Assembly: GCF_900110495.1 (NCBI RefSeq)
Contig: NZ_FODX01000002.1
Span: forward strand, 1 to 64,000
Direction of reading: 5' to 3'
Source of the DNA: Nitrosovibrio sp. Nv6
GTDB lineage: Bacteria > Pseudomonadota > Gammaproteobacteria > Burkholderiales > Nitrosomonadaceae
Length of the DNA: 64,000 nucleotides
Each line of letters opens with the position of its first letter. Position 1 is the stretch's first letter. The notes beneath the pieces were generated by a model. The model searched no databases. It was not told where the DNA came from and was given only the letters and a program-made list of their open reading frames with translations. Positions 35,979-45,817 of the stretch are shown here, piece by piece. The translations under genes were made by a program, and so were the position numbers.

Positions 35979-36660
35979 CTATCACAAGTTTTATCTGAAG
36001 GCCGTTGCGTTTAAGCGTCAATAACCGGGGGTGCGTAGTCCGGGCCTGGGTAGCCTGTACTGGAAGCACCTGCGGATAACCCGAATAATGGATCTCCCAT
36101 CCGTCCTGACGAATAGCCATTACGCGCCCGTCCATGTCCAGGTCTATCGCGGATGCCGTAGCGGGCGAGTTCACGCTTTGTACCCAGTACTGCAAACCAG
36201 TGAGAGGCAGGCGCCAACCCAGCACCTGATCGGTCAGGCTTTCTACATCGGCAGCATAATAACTCTCCTGCTCCGCGGTAGTCAGATACACGCCTTCAGG
36301 CCGATGCTGAATCTGGGCCAAAGTCTGCCCCAATGGCGAAAGAAGAAGAATTTCATCGCCTCTTTCAGTATGACGCCATTGTACTCCACTGGAAAAACTT
36401 TCTTCGCCACCCTTCACCGACACCCGACCGACAAGTCCAAAATCGGCCGCCCTCGCATCAGCCATATCCGCAACAGGCTCAGTGACGAGGGTGCGGGCTA
36501 CATTATTTTTATGCGGAAGAGCTGTGCAGCCTGCAAAAAAAAGTGGCGCACATAAAATGAGACCCCACCAAAAGAAAATAAAGCGATTTTTTAACAGTGG
36601 AAATACCCTGATCACGGAGTGAAGCAGTGTTATACCAACATGAGAAATGATGTTTCCCAA
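35953..36660 (-). CDS. lolB: Outer-membrane lipoprotein insertion protein LolB
   Basis: LolB receives lipoproteins from LolA and inserts them in the outer membrane. It is itself a lipoprotein: the hydrophobic stretch ends in the lipobox LFFAGC (Cys about residue 45). The body has 'FGLVGRVSVKGGEESFSSGVQWRHTERGDEILLLSPLGQTLAQI' and 'GWRLPLTGLQYWVQS', characteristic of LolB. The leader before the lipobox is long, so a downstream GTG (36615) may be the true start. Confidence 0.9.
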   Translation of the reverse strand: MGNIISHVGITLLHSVIRVFPLLKNRFIFFWWGLILCAPLFFAGCTALPHKNNVARTLVTEPVADMADARAADFGLVGRVSVKGGEESFSSGVQWRHTERGDEILLLSPLGQTLAQIQHRPEGVYLTTAEQESYYAADVESLTDQVLGWRLPLTGLQYWVQSVNSPATASAIDLDMDGRVMAIRQDGWEIHYSGYPQVLPVQATQARTTHPRLLTLKRNGLQIKLVIDDWYAGTR

Positions 36661-36670
36661 CGTTGTTGCA

Positions 36671-38389
36671 CTATTTCATGAATTTCTTCATGGTGCTGAG
36701 CAACACCTCGTTATCGGGATGGTTCCTGAGCGCTGCCCGCCAAACTTCTGTCGCCTCTTCCTTTGTCCCCTGCACCCATAAGACTTCACCCAGGTGAGCC
36801 GCGATTTCCGGATCCGGAGTCATTCCGAATGCTTGTTTCAGGTAGCTGAGCCCCTGATTGAGATTGCCCATGCGGTAATGCACCCACCCCAGGCTATCAA
36901 TGATGTAAGGATCATTCGGGGAAAGCTTGATGGCCTTTTCAATGAGCTCCAGCGCTTCCGGCAGGCGGTTGCTGTGTTCCGCAAGGCCGTAGCCTAGTGC
37001 ATTGTAGGCGTGAGCATGGTCCGGCCTTAACTGGATCAGCTTACGCAAGTCCTGCTCCATGATGTCGGACTTACCGATTTTTTCTGCCGCCAAGGCTCGA
37101 TCATAGAGCAGCTCGGGATAGTCGGGAAGCTTTTTCAGGCCACTGCTCAACAGCTCAAACGCTTTCTGGTAACCCCCCGCTTCCCGCAGCAATTGCGCCT
37201 CGGCAATTATCAACTGTGCGGTTTGCTGGTCATTCGTGACCGGCAAACTGCGCAGGTGCTGCAGGCCTTCGTTCATTTTGCCGGTTCTGCTCAGCAGGAT
37301 TGCGTATTTGATTTGTGCGGGAATATATTGACTACCGCTCGTCACTGAGCGATACCAGTCCATCGCCGTATCAATTTGCCCGGTTTTTTCATTGATGCCG
37401 CCAAGATAAAAGCGCACCATGCCTGGGTCTCTGTAACCCAACTCCAACGCTCTCTTGAAATTCGACTCGGCCAGATCATATTCTTGCAATTCCATCGATA
37501 GCAACCCGACAGCCACGGCAACATCGGGATTATTGGGATTCTCCTCCAGCAATTGCTGGAACTGTTCGCGTGCCTTGCTATAATTCTTTTCCGCCAGCAA
37601 TAACCGGGCATAGGTAATTCGCGTGTCGTTGGCTTTGGGATAATCCTTCAGATAGTCTTCAAAAAATTCGAGCGCATCGGCGTTGGAGTTTCGCGCCAGT
37701 ATCCGCCCTTGATAAATTGCCGCTATCTCCCATTCCGGGCGAAGTGCCAATGCCCGTTTCATCTCTGCCAGTGCGATATCGAAACGTTCGGCAAACCATG
37801 CTGCCTGGGATATGGCAAAATGGGCTTCGGGCAGTTTTGGATACGGTTGGGCAAGTTGCTTCACCAGTTCGAACGTCTTGTTTTTGTTGGTATTTCGTAC
37901 TAACAGGCTGTTCAATTGCATAAAAGCCTCATCGATATTATCGCCCGCAGAGGCCAGCAGTTTTTCGAGATGGGGCCGGGCCTCATCCAGTCTGTCGAAA
38001 TTTACCAGCAACGCCGCCAGGGTCTGGCGGGCGCCAACGGAATCCGGATCAAGTTCAGCCCAGATTTGCGCTGCTTCAAGCGCCGGCGCGGGCTGACGTG
38101 CTTGAAGCGCAATTTCAGCGGCCCGCTGGGCCACACGCGGATCGCGGGTGGTTTTCGCGAGCTTGAGATAAGTACGAATCGCAATTTCCGTGTCGCCACG
38201 CTGCAGAGCCGTTTCCCCCACCAGGAAATCGAACAGCATGGGAGGAGTCAAATCCTGACTGGGTAATTTTGATTGTCCAGCTCCGATCTTCGCTACCGGC
38301 TTATCCGCTTTGATATCGGATTTGGCAGGAATCTGCGAACAGGCAGCAAGAAAAAGCAGCGGTAATGCGCCGGGAATTTTAAGACTCAT
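36671..38389 (-). CDS. TPR-repeat lipoprotein
   Basis: The N-terminus is a lipoprotein signal (LLFLAACSQ). The 572 residues are almost wholly tetratricopeptide repeats, e.g. 'AEIALQARQPAPALEAAQIWAELDPDS', 'GLLSMELQEYDLAESNFKRALELGYRD' and 'ALGYGLAEHSNRLPEALELIEKAIKLSPNDPYIIDSLGW'. It is probably an outer-membrane or periplasmic scaffold. This TPR gene precedes lolB-ispE-prs in many betaproteobacteria. Its partner is unknown. Confidence 0.88.
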   Translation of the reverse strand: MSLKIPGALPLLFLAACSQIPAKSDIKADKPVAKIGAGQSKLPSQDLTPPMLFDFLVGETALQRGDTEIAIRTYLKLAKTTRDPRVAQRAAEIALQARQPAPALEAAQIWAELDPDSVGARQTLAALLVNFDRLDEARPHLEKLLASAGDNIDEAFMQLNSLLVRNTNKNKTFELVKQLAQPYPKLPEAHFAISQAAWFAERFDIALAEMKRALALRPEWEIAAIYQGRILARNSNADALEFFEDYLKDYPKANDTRITYARLLLAEKNYSKAREQFQQLLEENPNNPDVAVAVGLLSMELQEYDLAESNFKRALELGYRDPGMVRFYLGGINEKTGQIDTAMDWYRSVTSGSQYIPAQIKYAILLSRTGKMNEGLQHLRSLPVTNDQQTAQLIIAEAQLLREAGGYQKAFELLSSGLKKLPDYPELLYDRALAAEKIGKSDIMEQDLRKLIQLRPDHAHAYNALGYGLAEHSNRLPEALELIEKAIKLSPNDPYIIDSLGWVHYRMGNLNQGLSYLKQAFGMTPDPEIAAHLGEVLWVQGTKEEATEVWRAALRNHPDNEVLLSTMKKFMK

Positions 38390-38633
38390 GGGAAAATCCA
38401 GACAAGGTTCGAAAAAGGCTGTAAATGGCGGGGTTGTCCTTCAGTACAGTCCACATATTAGGTATATTTTACGCTTATCACAAGTGGACAACTGAACCAG
38501 GACGCTGCAAGCACTTTTATAGGGACAGTTCTGCAAGTCAAAGTTCCATATGAGCTCTCTTATCACGTAAAGAAACGTAGAAGTCGCGGATAAGGAGCGA
38601 TTTTGGCAAATTCCAGCTTATCGAGGCGTTCCA

Positions 38634-39377
38634 ATGACTGAACAAATCGGCTCCACAGCCATCCTGGCTCGCGGCCTGTGCCGCTATTTCGGTACTCGGG
38701 TCGCTGTGCATGATATCAACCTGGAACTGAGGCGTGGTGAAGTCCTGGGATTTCTCGGACCCAACGGGGCAGGCAAAACAACAATCATGCGCATGCTCAC
38801 CGGCAACCTGGCTCCAAGCGCCGGCAGGGTTGAGATCTGCGGTATAGATTTGCTGCTCAAGCCGCGGGACGCCAAGGCCCGCGTCGGGTATCTGCCCGAG
38901 ATACCGCCGCTCTACCGGGAATTAACAGTAAACGAATACCTGCGCCTTGCCGCCAGGCTGCATCGGGTCGAAAGCAGGATTATTCGTTCTGCGTTGGCTA
39001 AAATCACGCAACGGTGCGGACTGAGCAATAACCGCGAGCAATTGATCGGCTCGCTGTCAAAAGGCTATCAGCAACGGGTAGGAATTGCCCAGGCAATCAT
39101 TCACGACCCTGATGTCATCGTGCTTGATGAACCGACAGCGGGGCTCGACCCCAACCAGATGCGAGAAATGCGCAGCCTCATTCGTGAACTCGGCGCAGAC
39201 CGCAGCGTCATTCTTTCGACGCACATCCTGTCTGAGGTTGAAAGTGTGTGTGATCGGGTCCAGATCATGCATGAGGGACGCACAGTGTTTGACGATTCCA
39301 TAGGCCGGCTAAAACAAAAAGGAACTAGCCTGGAGGAGTCATTCGTGCGCCTCACCATGAATCAGGCTACTGTATAA
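38634..39377 (+). CDS. ABC transporter ATP-binding protein (GldA-like)
   Basis: The 247-residue ATPase has Walker A 'GPNGAGKTT', signature 'LSKGYQQRVGIAQAI', Walker B 'VIVLDEPTAGLD' and the H-loop 'ILSTHIL'. It heads a three-gene plus-strand set with a permease and a Gld-type substrate-binding-like protein, the arrangement of gldA-gldFG-type exporters. In Bacteroidetes these serve gliding; in proteobacteria the substrate is unknown. Confidence 0.88.
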   Translation: MTEQIGSTAILARGLCRYFGTRVAVHDINLELRRGEVLGFLGPNGAGKTTIMRMLTGNLAPSAGRVEICGIDLLLKPRDAKARVGYLPEIPPLYRELTVNEYLRLAARLHRVESRIIRSALAKITQRCGLSNNREQLIGSLSKGYQQRVGIAQAIIHDPDVIVLDEPTAGLDPNQMREMRSLIRELGADRSVILSTHILSEVESVCDRVQIMHEGRTVFDDSIGRLKQKGTSLEESFVRLTMNQATV

Positions 39378-39506
39378 GCCAGGCTCCGCTTATGTTCTCG
39401 CGCGGCGCTCACTCATTTGAAAGCCAAGGGACAACCGGGTTGACGACGAGGCCGGCAAAATCGGACTTATCAGAATCTTCGCGGGAGACTTCAAAAGTTT
39501 AATATC

Positions 39507-40256
39507 ATGATTCTAGCCGTTGCACAGAAGGAACTGAAAATATTGTTCAGCTCGCCGCTGGCCTGGCTGATACTTGCTCTGGTGCAATTGGTGTTGACCT
39601 GGGTTTTCCTGGCGCATCTCGATACCTTTCTGGAAATTCAGCCACAACTGATCAAGATCGCCAACCCGCCCGGAGTGACTGAAACGATTGTTGCGCCGTT
39701 ATTCGCAACGGCAGCGATAGTACTGTTAATGACGACTCCCCTTTTAACTGCGCGTCTCATCGCTGAGGAGCGCCGCAATCACACTCTGCCTTTCCTTGTT
39801 TCCGCACCCATTTCGATAGCCGAAATCGTGATAGGAAAATTTCTCGGTCTGATGATTTTCTTATCTGCCCTGATTGCCCTGGTTGCCGCATTATCACTTT
39901 CTCTGCTGGCAGGGGGCCGGCTGGATTTTGGTTTATTGCTGAGCAATATCGCGGGCCTGTTTCTCATATCCGCCTGTTTCGTCTCACTCGGACTTTATAT
40001 TTCCTGTCTCAGCGCCCAGCCTGCAACCGCCGGCGCCGGTGCGATGGGCGCGCTACTCGGGCTATGGGTCATGGATACCGTGGCCGCGGATGAGGATGGC
40101 GCAGGCATAGCGCGCAACTTTTCTCTGCTCGCCCATTATGAAAGTTTCAATCGCGGGATGATCGACACTTTTGGCCTGGCATACTTCGCACTTTTTACTC
40201 TGATCTTTCTGATGTTATCCGTTCGCAGGCTTGATAACGAACGAATGCGCGGCTAA
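39507..40256 (+). CDS. ABC transporter permease (GldF-like)
   Basis: The 249-residue protein has six hydrophobic helices. It starts MILAVAQKELKILFSSPLAWLI and has 'RLIAEERRNHTLPFLVSAPISIAEIVIGKFLG', typical of ABC-2 type GldF permeases. It lies between the ATPase and the GldG-like gene; 20 bp separate it from the latter. Confidence 0.86.
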   Translation: MILAVAQKELKILFSSPLAWLILALVQLVLTWVFLAHLDTFLEIQPQLIKIANPPGVTETIVAPLFATAAIVLLMTTPLLTARLIAEERRNHTLPFLVSAPISIAEIVIGKFLGLMIFLSALIALVAALSLSLLAGGRLDFGLLLSNIAGLFLISACFVSLGLYISCLSAQPATAGAGAMGALLGLWVMDTVAADEDGAGIARNFSLLAHYESFNRGMIDTFGLAYFALFTLIFLMLSVRRLDNERMRG

Positions 40257-40276
40257 CGCTCTGCAACATCCTCGAT

Positions 40277-41629
40277 ATGACCATGGTCAATGAAAAGCTG
40301 CGTGCGCACTGGCTGGTGCGAAACGGCCTGTTTGCGATAATGCTGGTATCTCTGGTGGGATTGCCAGGTTATCTGGCGTGGGAAACACGCACCCAGTGGG
40401 ATGTCACCCAGAATGAACGTAATAGCTTGAGCGAGGCAAGTGTGGAAGTGCTGGAAAAGATTGACGGCCCGATCCTGGCCACTGTCTATGCCAGTCAAGA
40501 CGCGCAGCTTGGGAACGTTTCCAAAAAAATCAGGGATTTTCTGTCTCCTTATCAGCGTATCAAGCCAGATTTCGATGTCACGTTCATTGATCCCGCCGAA
40601 CAGCCAAAACTCGCGCAGGCGGCAGGAGTCCAGACCAATGGAGAAATGGTAATTGAATTGAATGGCAGACGCGAGCACCTCATCAGCTTTAATGAGCGCG
40701 CGCTGATCAATCTGCTGATGCGGCTAGCCCGTTCCCACGACAAACTGGTGATGGCTCTCAGCGGCCATGGCGAGCGCAAGCTCGATGGCGCCGCCAGCGC
40801 TGACCTGGGCGAATTTGGGAAACAATTGATAGCCAACGGTTTCAGGATTCAAACGCTCAACTTTGCTATTGCCGCGGATGTGCCGCCTGATACGAGCGTG
40901 CTGATTATTTCTTCGCCGCAAGTGGACCTTCCGGAAGGCGTAGTGGAGAAGCTGCTGGCGTACATCGAGAGCGGCGGCAATCTTTTATGGCTATTGGACC
41001 AGGAGCCGCTGCACGGACTGCAACCGTTGGCCGAGAAGCTGGAACTGACTCTCACACCGGGCGTCGTCATCGATCCTCAAGCGCGGCAACTAAAGGCGCC
41101 TATCACTTTTTCGGTGGGCGCCAATTATGGACAGCATCCGGTCACAAATAATTTCGATTACATTACTGTTTTTCCTTTTGCCCGTCAGATCACCGTTAAT
41201 GACAACGAGGAATGGCGCAGCGTCTCACTGGTGGAAGCCGCCCAAACCGGGTGGGTGGAAACTGGAAAGCTGGACACGGGCATTGTCTTCGATACCATGT
41301 ATGATGTGTCCGGTCCTGTCAGTATCGCCGCTGCGCTGAGCCGCAGCTTGCATGAACGCGAGCAGCGTATAGCTGTCATTGGCAGTGGCTATTTTCTTGC
41401 CAATACCTATCTGGGCCATGGCAAGAATCTGGATTTCGGCATTAATCTCGTCAATTGGCTCGCCGGCGACGAAGACCTTATCGCCATTCAACCCCGTGCG
41501 ACGGTGGATAGCAGCCTGTCCCTGAATGAGTCAACGCTAACCATCATGGCCTGGGGCTTCCTCATCGTTATGCCGCTGATTTTTCTGACCAGTGGGATGA
41601 TAATATGGCGGAGGCGGAGAAAGAGATAG
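40277..41629 (+). CDS. GldG-family ABC transporter auxiliary protein
   Basis: This 450-residue protein has an N-terminal membrane helix, a large periplasmic domain and a C-terminal membrane helix ('LTIMAWGFLIVMPLIFLTSGMIIW') followed by a basic tail. 'DFDVTFIDPAEQPKLAQAAGVQTNGEMVIELNGRREHL', 'LIISSPQVDLPEGVVEKLLAYIESGGNLLWLLD' and 'RIAVIGSGYFLANTYLGHG.N' mark the GldG/ABC-transporter (DUF4350-like) family. Its function in this group is unsettled. Confidence 0.84.
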   Translation: MTMVNEKLRAHWLVRNGLFAIMLVSLVGLPGYLAWETRTQWDVTQNERNSLSEASVEVLEKIDGPILATVYASQDAQLGNVSKKIRDFLSPYQRIKPDFDVTFIDPAEQPKLAQAAGVQTNGEMVIELNGRREHLISFNERALINLLMRLARSHDKLVMALSGHGERKLDGAASADLGEFGKQLIANGFRIQTLNFAIAADVPPDTSVLIISSPQVDLPEGVVEKLLAYIESGGNLLWLLDQEPLHGLQPLAEKLELTLTPGVVIDPQARQLKAPITFSVGANYGQHPVTNNFDYITVFPFARQITVNDNEEWRSVSLVEAAQTGWVETGKLDTGIVFDTMYDVSGPVSIAAALSRSLHEREQRIAVIGSGYFLANTYLGHGKNLDFGINLVNWLAGDEDLIAIQPRATVDSSLSLNESTLTIMAWGFLIVMPLIFLTSGMIIWRRRRKR

Positions 41630-41746
41630 CCCGGTGACGCATCGCCGTAGAAGAGCAATTGTTGCGCTGCGTTCTCCAGCCATGCTGTGCTTCGGCTGTT
41701 AAAATCTCTTGATCAATCCCTCATCCCTTTATGCCGGACATTTTAG

Positions 41747-42610
41747 TTGCCTGAATTACCTGAAGTTGAAGTTATCCGCCGAGGCATCGCATCCCAGCTC
41801 GAGGGACACTGTATTGCCGGGGTCGCGATACGAAATCCGAATTTGCGCTGGCTGGTGCCGCTCGACCTGGGGCAAACGCTTTGCGGGCTGAAAATCGGAA
41901 AGGTGATGCGGCGCGGAAAATACCTCTTGTTCGACTGTGGCAAAGGGACGTTGATCCTCCATCTTGGCATGTCGGGCAGCCTGCGGCTACTGCCAGCTTC
42001 ATCTACAGCATCGGCGATAACGCCGCCGCAAAAGCATGATCATGTGGACCTGATTCTGGAGAACGGCATGGTTCTCCGCTTCAGGGACCCCCGCCGGTTC
42101 GGCGCAATGCTGTGGTCGCCCGCTGACGTTATCTGTCATAAGTTATTGGCCCGGCTTGGGCCGGAGCCGCTCACGAATGCGTTCAACGGAAATCTGCTAT
42201 ACAAAAAAACCCGGGGCCGTAGCGCCAGCATCAAAGAGGTATTGATGAACAGCCGCATTGTGGCTGGCGTCGGAAACATCTACGCTAATGAAGCTCTCTT
42301 CCGCGCGGGCATCAATCCCACAACTGCCGCTGGCCGGCTTGGAATAACCAGATGCGAAAGACTGGCGCAGGCGGTAAAGGAAATACTCGGTCTCGCAATT
42401 GAAGCGGGGGGAAGCAGCTTGCGCGATTATGTGGGCAGCGACGGCAATCCCGGATATTTCCAGCAGCAATACTGGGTGTACGGCCGAACCTGCCAGCCCT
42501 GCCGGAAGTGTGGTACAAATATCAGGCAAATCAGACAGGGCCAGCGTTCAAGTTTCTATTGCCCACGTTGTCAGAAACCAATCAGAAGTAAGAAAAGCGA
42601 AAACAGCTAG
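41747..42610 (+). CDS. mutM: Formamidopyrimidine-DNA glycosylase
   Basis: MutM removes 8-oxoguanine and formamidopyrimidines. The start is a TTG at 41747, fixed by the catalytic N-terminal Pro-Glu (PELPEVE) that must follow the initiator Met. Also present are '[10 protein letters not shown]', '[10 protein letters not shown]', '[15 protein letters not shown]' and the C-terminal zinc finger '[25 protein letters not shown]'. The length (287) is slightly longer than usual. An out-of-frame ATG at 41731 opens a short competing frame. Confidence 0.95.
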   Translation: MPELPEVEVIRRGIASQLEGHCIAGVAIRNPNLRWLVPLDLGQTLCGLKIGKVMRRGKYLLFDCGKGTLILHLGMSGSLRLLPASSTASAITPPQKHDHVDLILENGMVLRFRDPRRFGAMLWSPADVICHKLLARLGPEPLTNAFNGNLLYKKTRGRSASIKEVLMNSRIVAGVGNIYANEALFRAGINPTTAAGRLGITRCERLAQAVKEILGLAIEAGGSSLRDYVGSDGNPGYFQQQYWVYGRTCQPCRKCGTNIRQIRQGQRSSFYCPRCQKPIRSKKSENS

Positions 42611-42846
42611 CAGTGTCTGGCTGATCCATATGCTTGCTCGCCTTTAAACTAAAGAAAAACTACAAGGTTTAAATATTAGGTTCCTCAGCCCCGGCGGGAT
42701 TGTTTTTTGGCTCGGCGATACCTATCATTCGCCATTTCAATCTCTAACATTGCGATCAACGGGGTGAGCTGCGCAAGCATACTTTGCCCACTTTCAGCCC
42801 CAACCTTGACCTGGGGGCAATAGGCTTATTTCTTAAGAAAAAAAGC
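42611..42846. other. Intergenic region, nothing recognised
   Basis: AT-rich sequence between mutM and the next plus-strand gene. No ORF, RNA motif or terminator is clear. Confidence 0.35.
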
Positions 42847-43635
42847 ATGAAGCAAATATTTATGAATAGCCTGCTCCTATTCTTCTCCGTTGTAGCCACG
42901 GGGGCTTGGGGCGATGTAGGTTTTGATTTCCGGGCACCAAGTTTCAAGGGGGGAAATGCCGTCTTGGCTGTTTTCGTCAAGAACACGGTCACAACAGATG
43001 ACTATGCCCAAGTGGCCAAGTGGGCCAGTTACATGCAACCCTCTTTTGGAGATCAATGGGCGGTTATCGCGAAACTGGATTCCAGGGGCGGTAACGTTAC
43101 TGCGGCGTTGAAGATAGGCAGATTTTTGAGAAACAAGGGGGCCATGGCAGTTGTTGAAAAAGACGCGGTTTGTTTAAGTGCATGCGTCTACATTCTAGCC
43201 GGAGCTACGAATAGGGCTGTCGATGGGCGGGTAGGGATACATCGTCCATACGAACCAAATGATCAAGAAATTTCAGAAATTGGACAAAAGGCAAAATACA
43301 AAGCATTGGAAAAGGATATTTTAGCCTTTCTACATGAAATGAACATACCCACAAGGCTTTATGAGGACTCTCTTTTCATAAGCCCAGATCGTGTCAAGAT
43401 ATTGACATTTAAAGAACTGCAAGGGTATGGATTGAATGAAAATGACCCATATGCAGATGAAGCCAGCACCGTTAAGCGGGCGAAACAGCTCGGCATCACG
43501 AGGGCGGAATATGCAGCACGTGAAGTTAGATCGCGTAGACAATGCGGTTTGAATGCTATGACTATCGAGACTTCCGAGAATGAGCTCGTCCTAGGAATGG
43601 AATGCAGAGCAGCAATCCTTGAAGGAACGCGCTAA
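42847..43635 (+). CDS. Exported ClpP/crotonase-like serine-protease-fold protein
   Basis: From ATG 42847 there is a signal peptide (MKQIFMNSLLLFFSVVATGAWG), then a ClpP-like core. This includes 'VIAKLDSRGGNVTAALKIGRFLRNKGAMAVV', a nucleophile-like Ser in 'CLSACVYILAGATNRAV', and a possible catalytic His in 'RVGIHRPY'. This layout belongs to the periplasmic SDH-fold hydrolases related to ClpP/SppA (COG3904-type). The C-terminal third with 'ITRAEYAAREVRSRRQC' is not recognised. The substrate is unknown. Base composition is more AT-rich than its neighbours. Confidence 0.72.
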   Translation: MKQIFMNSLLLFFSVVATGAWGDVGFDFRAPSFKGGNAVLAVFVKNTVTTDDYAQVAKWASYMQPSFGDQWAVIAKLDSRGGNVTAALKIGRFLRNKGAMAVVEKDAVCLSACVYILAGATNRAVDGRVGIHRPYEPNDQEISEIGQKAKYKALEKDILAFLHEMNIPTRLYEDSLFISPDRVKILTFKELQGYGLNENDPYADEASTVKRAKQLGITRAEYAAREVRSRRQCGLNAMTIETSENELVLGMECRAAILEGTR

Positions 43636-44017
43636 ATGGCAGGATTCAACGAACTCAGACTATTCACTTGATTAGCGGTCAATCCAACGGGTTAAACTTG
43701 GCAAAACGTGGAATGAACTGGTTTCCTTTTGTTTCCAGAAATCTCACCATGAGTTATCGTGACAATGAGGGTATCGGTCCGATTCGAGATAAAGGTCATC
43801 CGAGGATGTCGGAAATCGGCAGCCCAGGGGAGAGTCTCAGCAATCCTGTCGGGGAAATGCACCTCTCGATATCCGGCAGGCACGTAAGCTGACACAACGG
43901 TTCGGCCCCTCCCGCAGCCTGTGTGTGAACGCAAGTCTGCTTTTTTTCTTCTTCGGCTTCTCATATTCGGTCCATAAGAGAATCGGCATTGAAAAATTTC
44001 ACATCCTGGGGGTCTAT
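43636..44017. other. Intergenic region before proC, nothing recognised
   Basis: Small frames on both strands lack family support. The frame upstream of proC is open from 43925, but the proC start at 44018 is well supported. Confidence 0.35.
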
Positions 44018-44830
44018 ATGAACATTACTTTCATCGGCGGCGGCAATATGGCCTGCGCCTTGATCGGCGGGCTATTGCAACAGGATTACTCGCCTGCGCA
44101 GATCCGAGTAGTGGAAATCAGCGCAGAAACGCGCGAGAAAATAAAACAGGATTTTCGCATAGAAGCCGTGGCGGACCTTGGCCAAGGCGTGGCAAATACT
44201 GACGTAATCGTGCTGGCGGTAAAGCCGCAACAACTTGCGATCGTAGCGCGGGAGCTTGCGCCGCTTCTCAGGAATCATCTGGTCATTTCCATTGCTGCCG
44301 GTATTTGCGCAAAAGATATCTCCCGCTGGCTCGCTGGCTATACCCGCGTTGTGCGAGCCATGCCGAATACGCCGGCGCTGATTCGCGCGGCTGTTACCGG
44401 CTTGTATGCGATGGCCGGTGTAAGCAAAGAGGAAAAACAGAATGCAGAGGCCATACTCGGCGCGGTAGGCACTGTACTATGGGTTGAAAGCGAGGAGCTG
44501 CTGGATGCCGTGACAGCCATCTCCGGCAGTGGGCCGGCTTATGTATTCTATTTCATCGAGGCGATGCAGAAGGCGGGACATGAATTAGGGCTGCATACCG
44601 CTCAGGCACGGCAGTTGAGCATCGAAACCTTCCTCGGCGCGGCCAGGCTCGCGAGCCAAAGCGATGAAGATGCCGCTGTCCTGCGCGCTCGGGTCACTTC
44701 GCCGGGAGGCACCACCGAACGTGCGATACATTCGCTTGAAAATGAAGGGGTCCGAAATGCAATCGAACGTGCGATTCGTTTATCGCACCAGCGTTCGCGC
44801 GAACTGGGAGACGAATTTGGTAAAACGTAA
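44018..44830 (+). CDS. proC: Pyrroline-5-carboxylate reductase
   Basis: ProC makes proline from P5C using NAD(P)H. From MNITFIGGGNMACALIGG it has the Rossmann loop, 'VLAVKPQQL', 'ISIAAGI', 'VVRAMPNTPALI', and 'AISGSGPAYVFYFIEAM'...'VTSPGGTTERAI', which are family signatures. The length is 270 residues. It heads proC-yggT-yggU. Confidence 0.96.
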   Translation: MNITFIGGGNMACALIGGLLQQDYSPAQIRVVEISAETREKIKQDFRIEAVADLGQGVANTDVIVLAVKPQQLAIVARELAPLLRNHLVISIAAGICAKDISRWLAGYTRVVRAMPNTPALIRAAVTGLYAMAGVSKEEKQNAEAILGAVGTVLWVESEELLDAVTAISGSGPAYVFYFIEAMQKAGHELGLHTAQARQLSIETFLGAARLASQSDEDAAVLRARVTSPGGTTERAIHSLENEGVRNAIERAIRLSHQRSRELGDEFGKT

Positions 44831-44863
44831 ACGAGTAAACGTACTGCAGGTTTTATTTGAGAT

Positions 44864-45436
44864 ATGCTAAGCCAAATGTCGATATTTCTGCTTGATACCG
44901 TGCTGGGGCTGTTTTCTCTGGCGCTGCTGCTGCGTTTTTATATGCAACTGCTGCGCGCGCCCTATCGCAATCCGTTGTCGCAATTTCTCATTGCCATTAC
45001 GGATTTTCTGGTAAAGCCTGCAAGGCGCATAATCCCCAGCTTCAGAAGCATGGATCTTTCCACGTTGCTGTTGGCATGGCTTGCACAGCTCTTATTGCTG
45101 GCCGGCATACATATGCTTCAGGGCTATGACTTCAGCTCGACTATCGGCATCGCAGCCGGAGGGCTATCGCTGCTGGCGTTGGTGGAAATCATCAAGATGA
45201 CGCTCTATATTGTAATGGTGGCGGTAATCATGCAGGCCGTACTCTCCTGGTTTAATCCATACAGCCCGCTGGCCCCGGTGCTCGACAGTTTTACCCGGCC
45301 GTTCCTGGGTGTTTTTCGGCGGTATATCCCCTCCATTGGCAATATCGACTTGTCCCCGCTGTTTGTGCTGGTGATTATTCAATTGCTGCTGTTTGTGGCC
45401 GGCGGGATGGAGAGGGAAATCTCACGTCTGTTCTAA
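44864..45436 (+). CDS. yggT: YggT-family membrane protein
   Basis: The 190 residues hold two YggT repeats, each with 'LLRFYMQLLRAPYRNPLSQFLIAITDFLVKPARRIIPSF' and 'MQAVLSWFNPYSPLAPVLDSFTRPFLGVFRRYIPS' type motifs and several helices. Such proteins usually follow proC. The role is not established; links to potassium or osmotic stress tolerance have been reported for the family. Confidence 0.9.
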   Translation: MLSQMSIFLLDTVLGLFSLALLLRFYMQLLRAPYRNPLSQFLIAITDFLVKPARRIIPSFRSMDLSTLLLAWLAQLLLLAGIHMLQGYDFSSTIGIAAGGLSLLALVEIIKMTLYIVMVAVIMQAVLSWFNPYSPLAPVLDSFTRPFLGVFRRYIPSIGNIDLSPLFVLVIIQLLLFVAGGMEREISRLF

Positions 45437-45759
45437 TGCCTGAACCTGACACGGCGCCTTATCCATGGTGCCGCAGTGATAGCGACGGTGGGTTGCTTAT
45501 CCTCACCCTGCACATACAATCCGGTGCGAAACGCACCGAAGCCGTCGGATTACATGGCGACGCGCTGAAAATCAGGCTTTCCGCCCCACCGGTGGAAGGC
45601 GCAGCCAACGCGGCGCTGCTGGAATTTCTTGCCGAGACTTTTGATGTGCCGCAACGTCAGGTGACACTCAGACAAGGACTAAAATCCCGGCGAAAAGTGG
45701 TTGAAATCAGGCAACCGCTTCGTGGACCCGATGCGCTATGCAAAAAGACCATCGATTAA
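45436..45759 (+). CDS. DUF167 (YggU) family protein
   Basis: The 107-residue protein has the compact YggU fold: 'LTLHIQSGAKRTEAVGLHGDALKIRLSAPPVEGAANAALLEFLAE' and 'LRQGLKSRRKVVEI'. The start codon overlaps the yggT stop by one base (TAATG), indicating coupled translation. Function unknown. Confidence 0.88.
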   Translation: MPEPDTAPYPWCRSDSDGGLLILTLHIQSGAKRTEAVGLHGDALKIRLSAPPVEGAANAALLEFLAETFDVPQRQVTLRQGLKSRRKVVEIRQPLRGPDALCKKTID

Positions 45760-45817
45760 ACGAGCTCAATTCCAATTCCAGCCACCGGACAGCCATAATG
45801 ACTCTCCCGGAAGCAAA

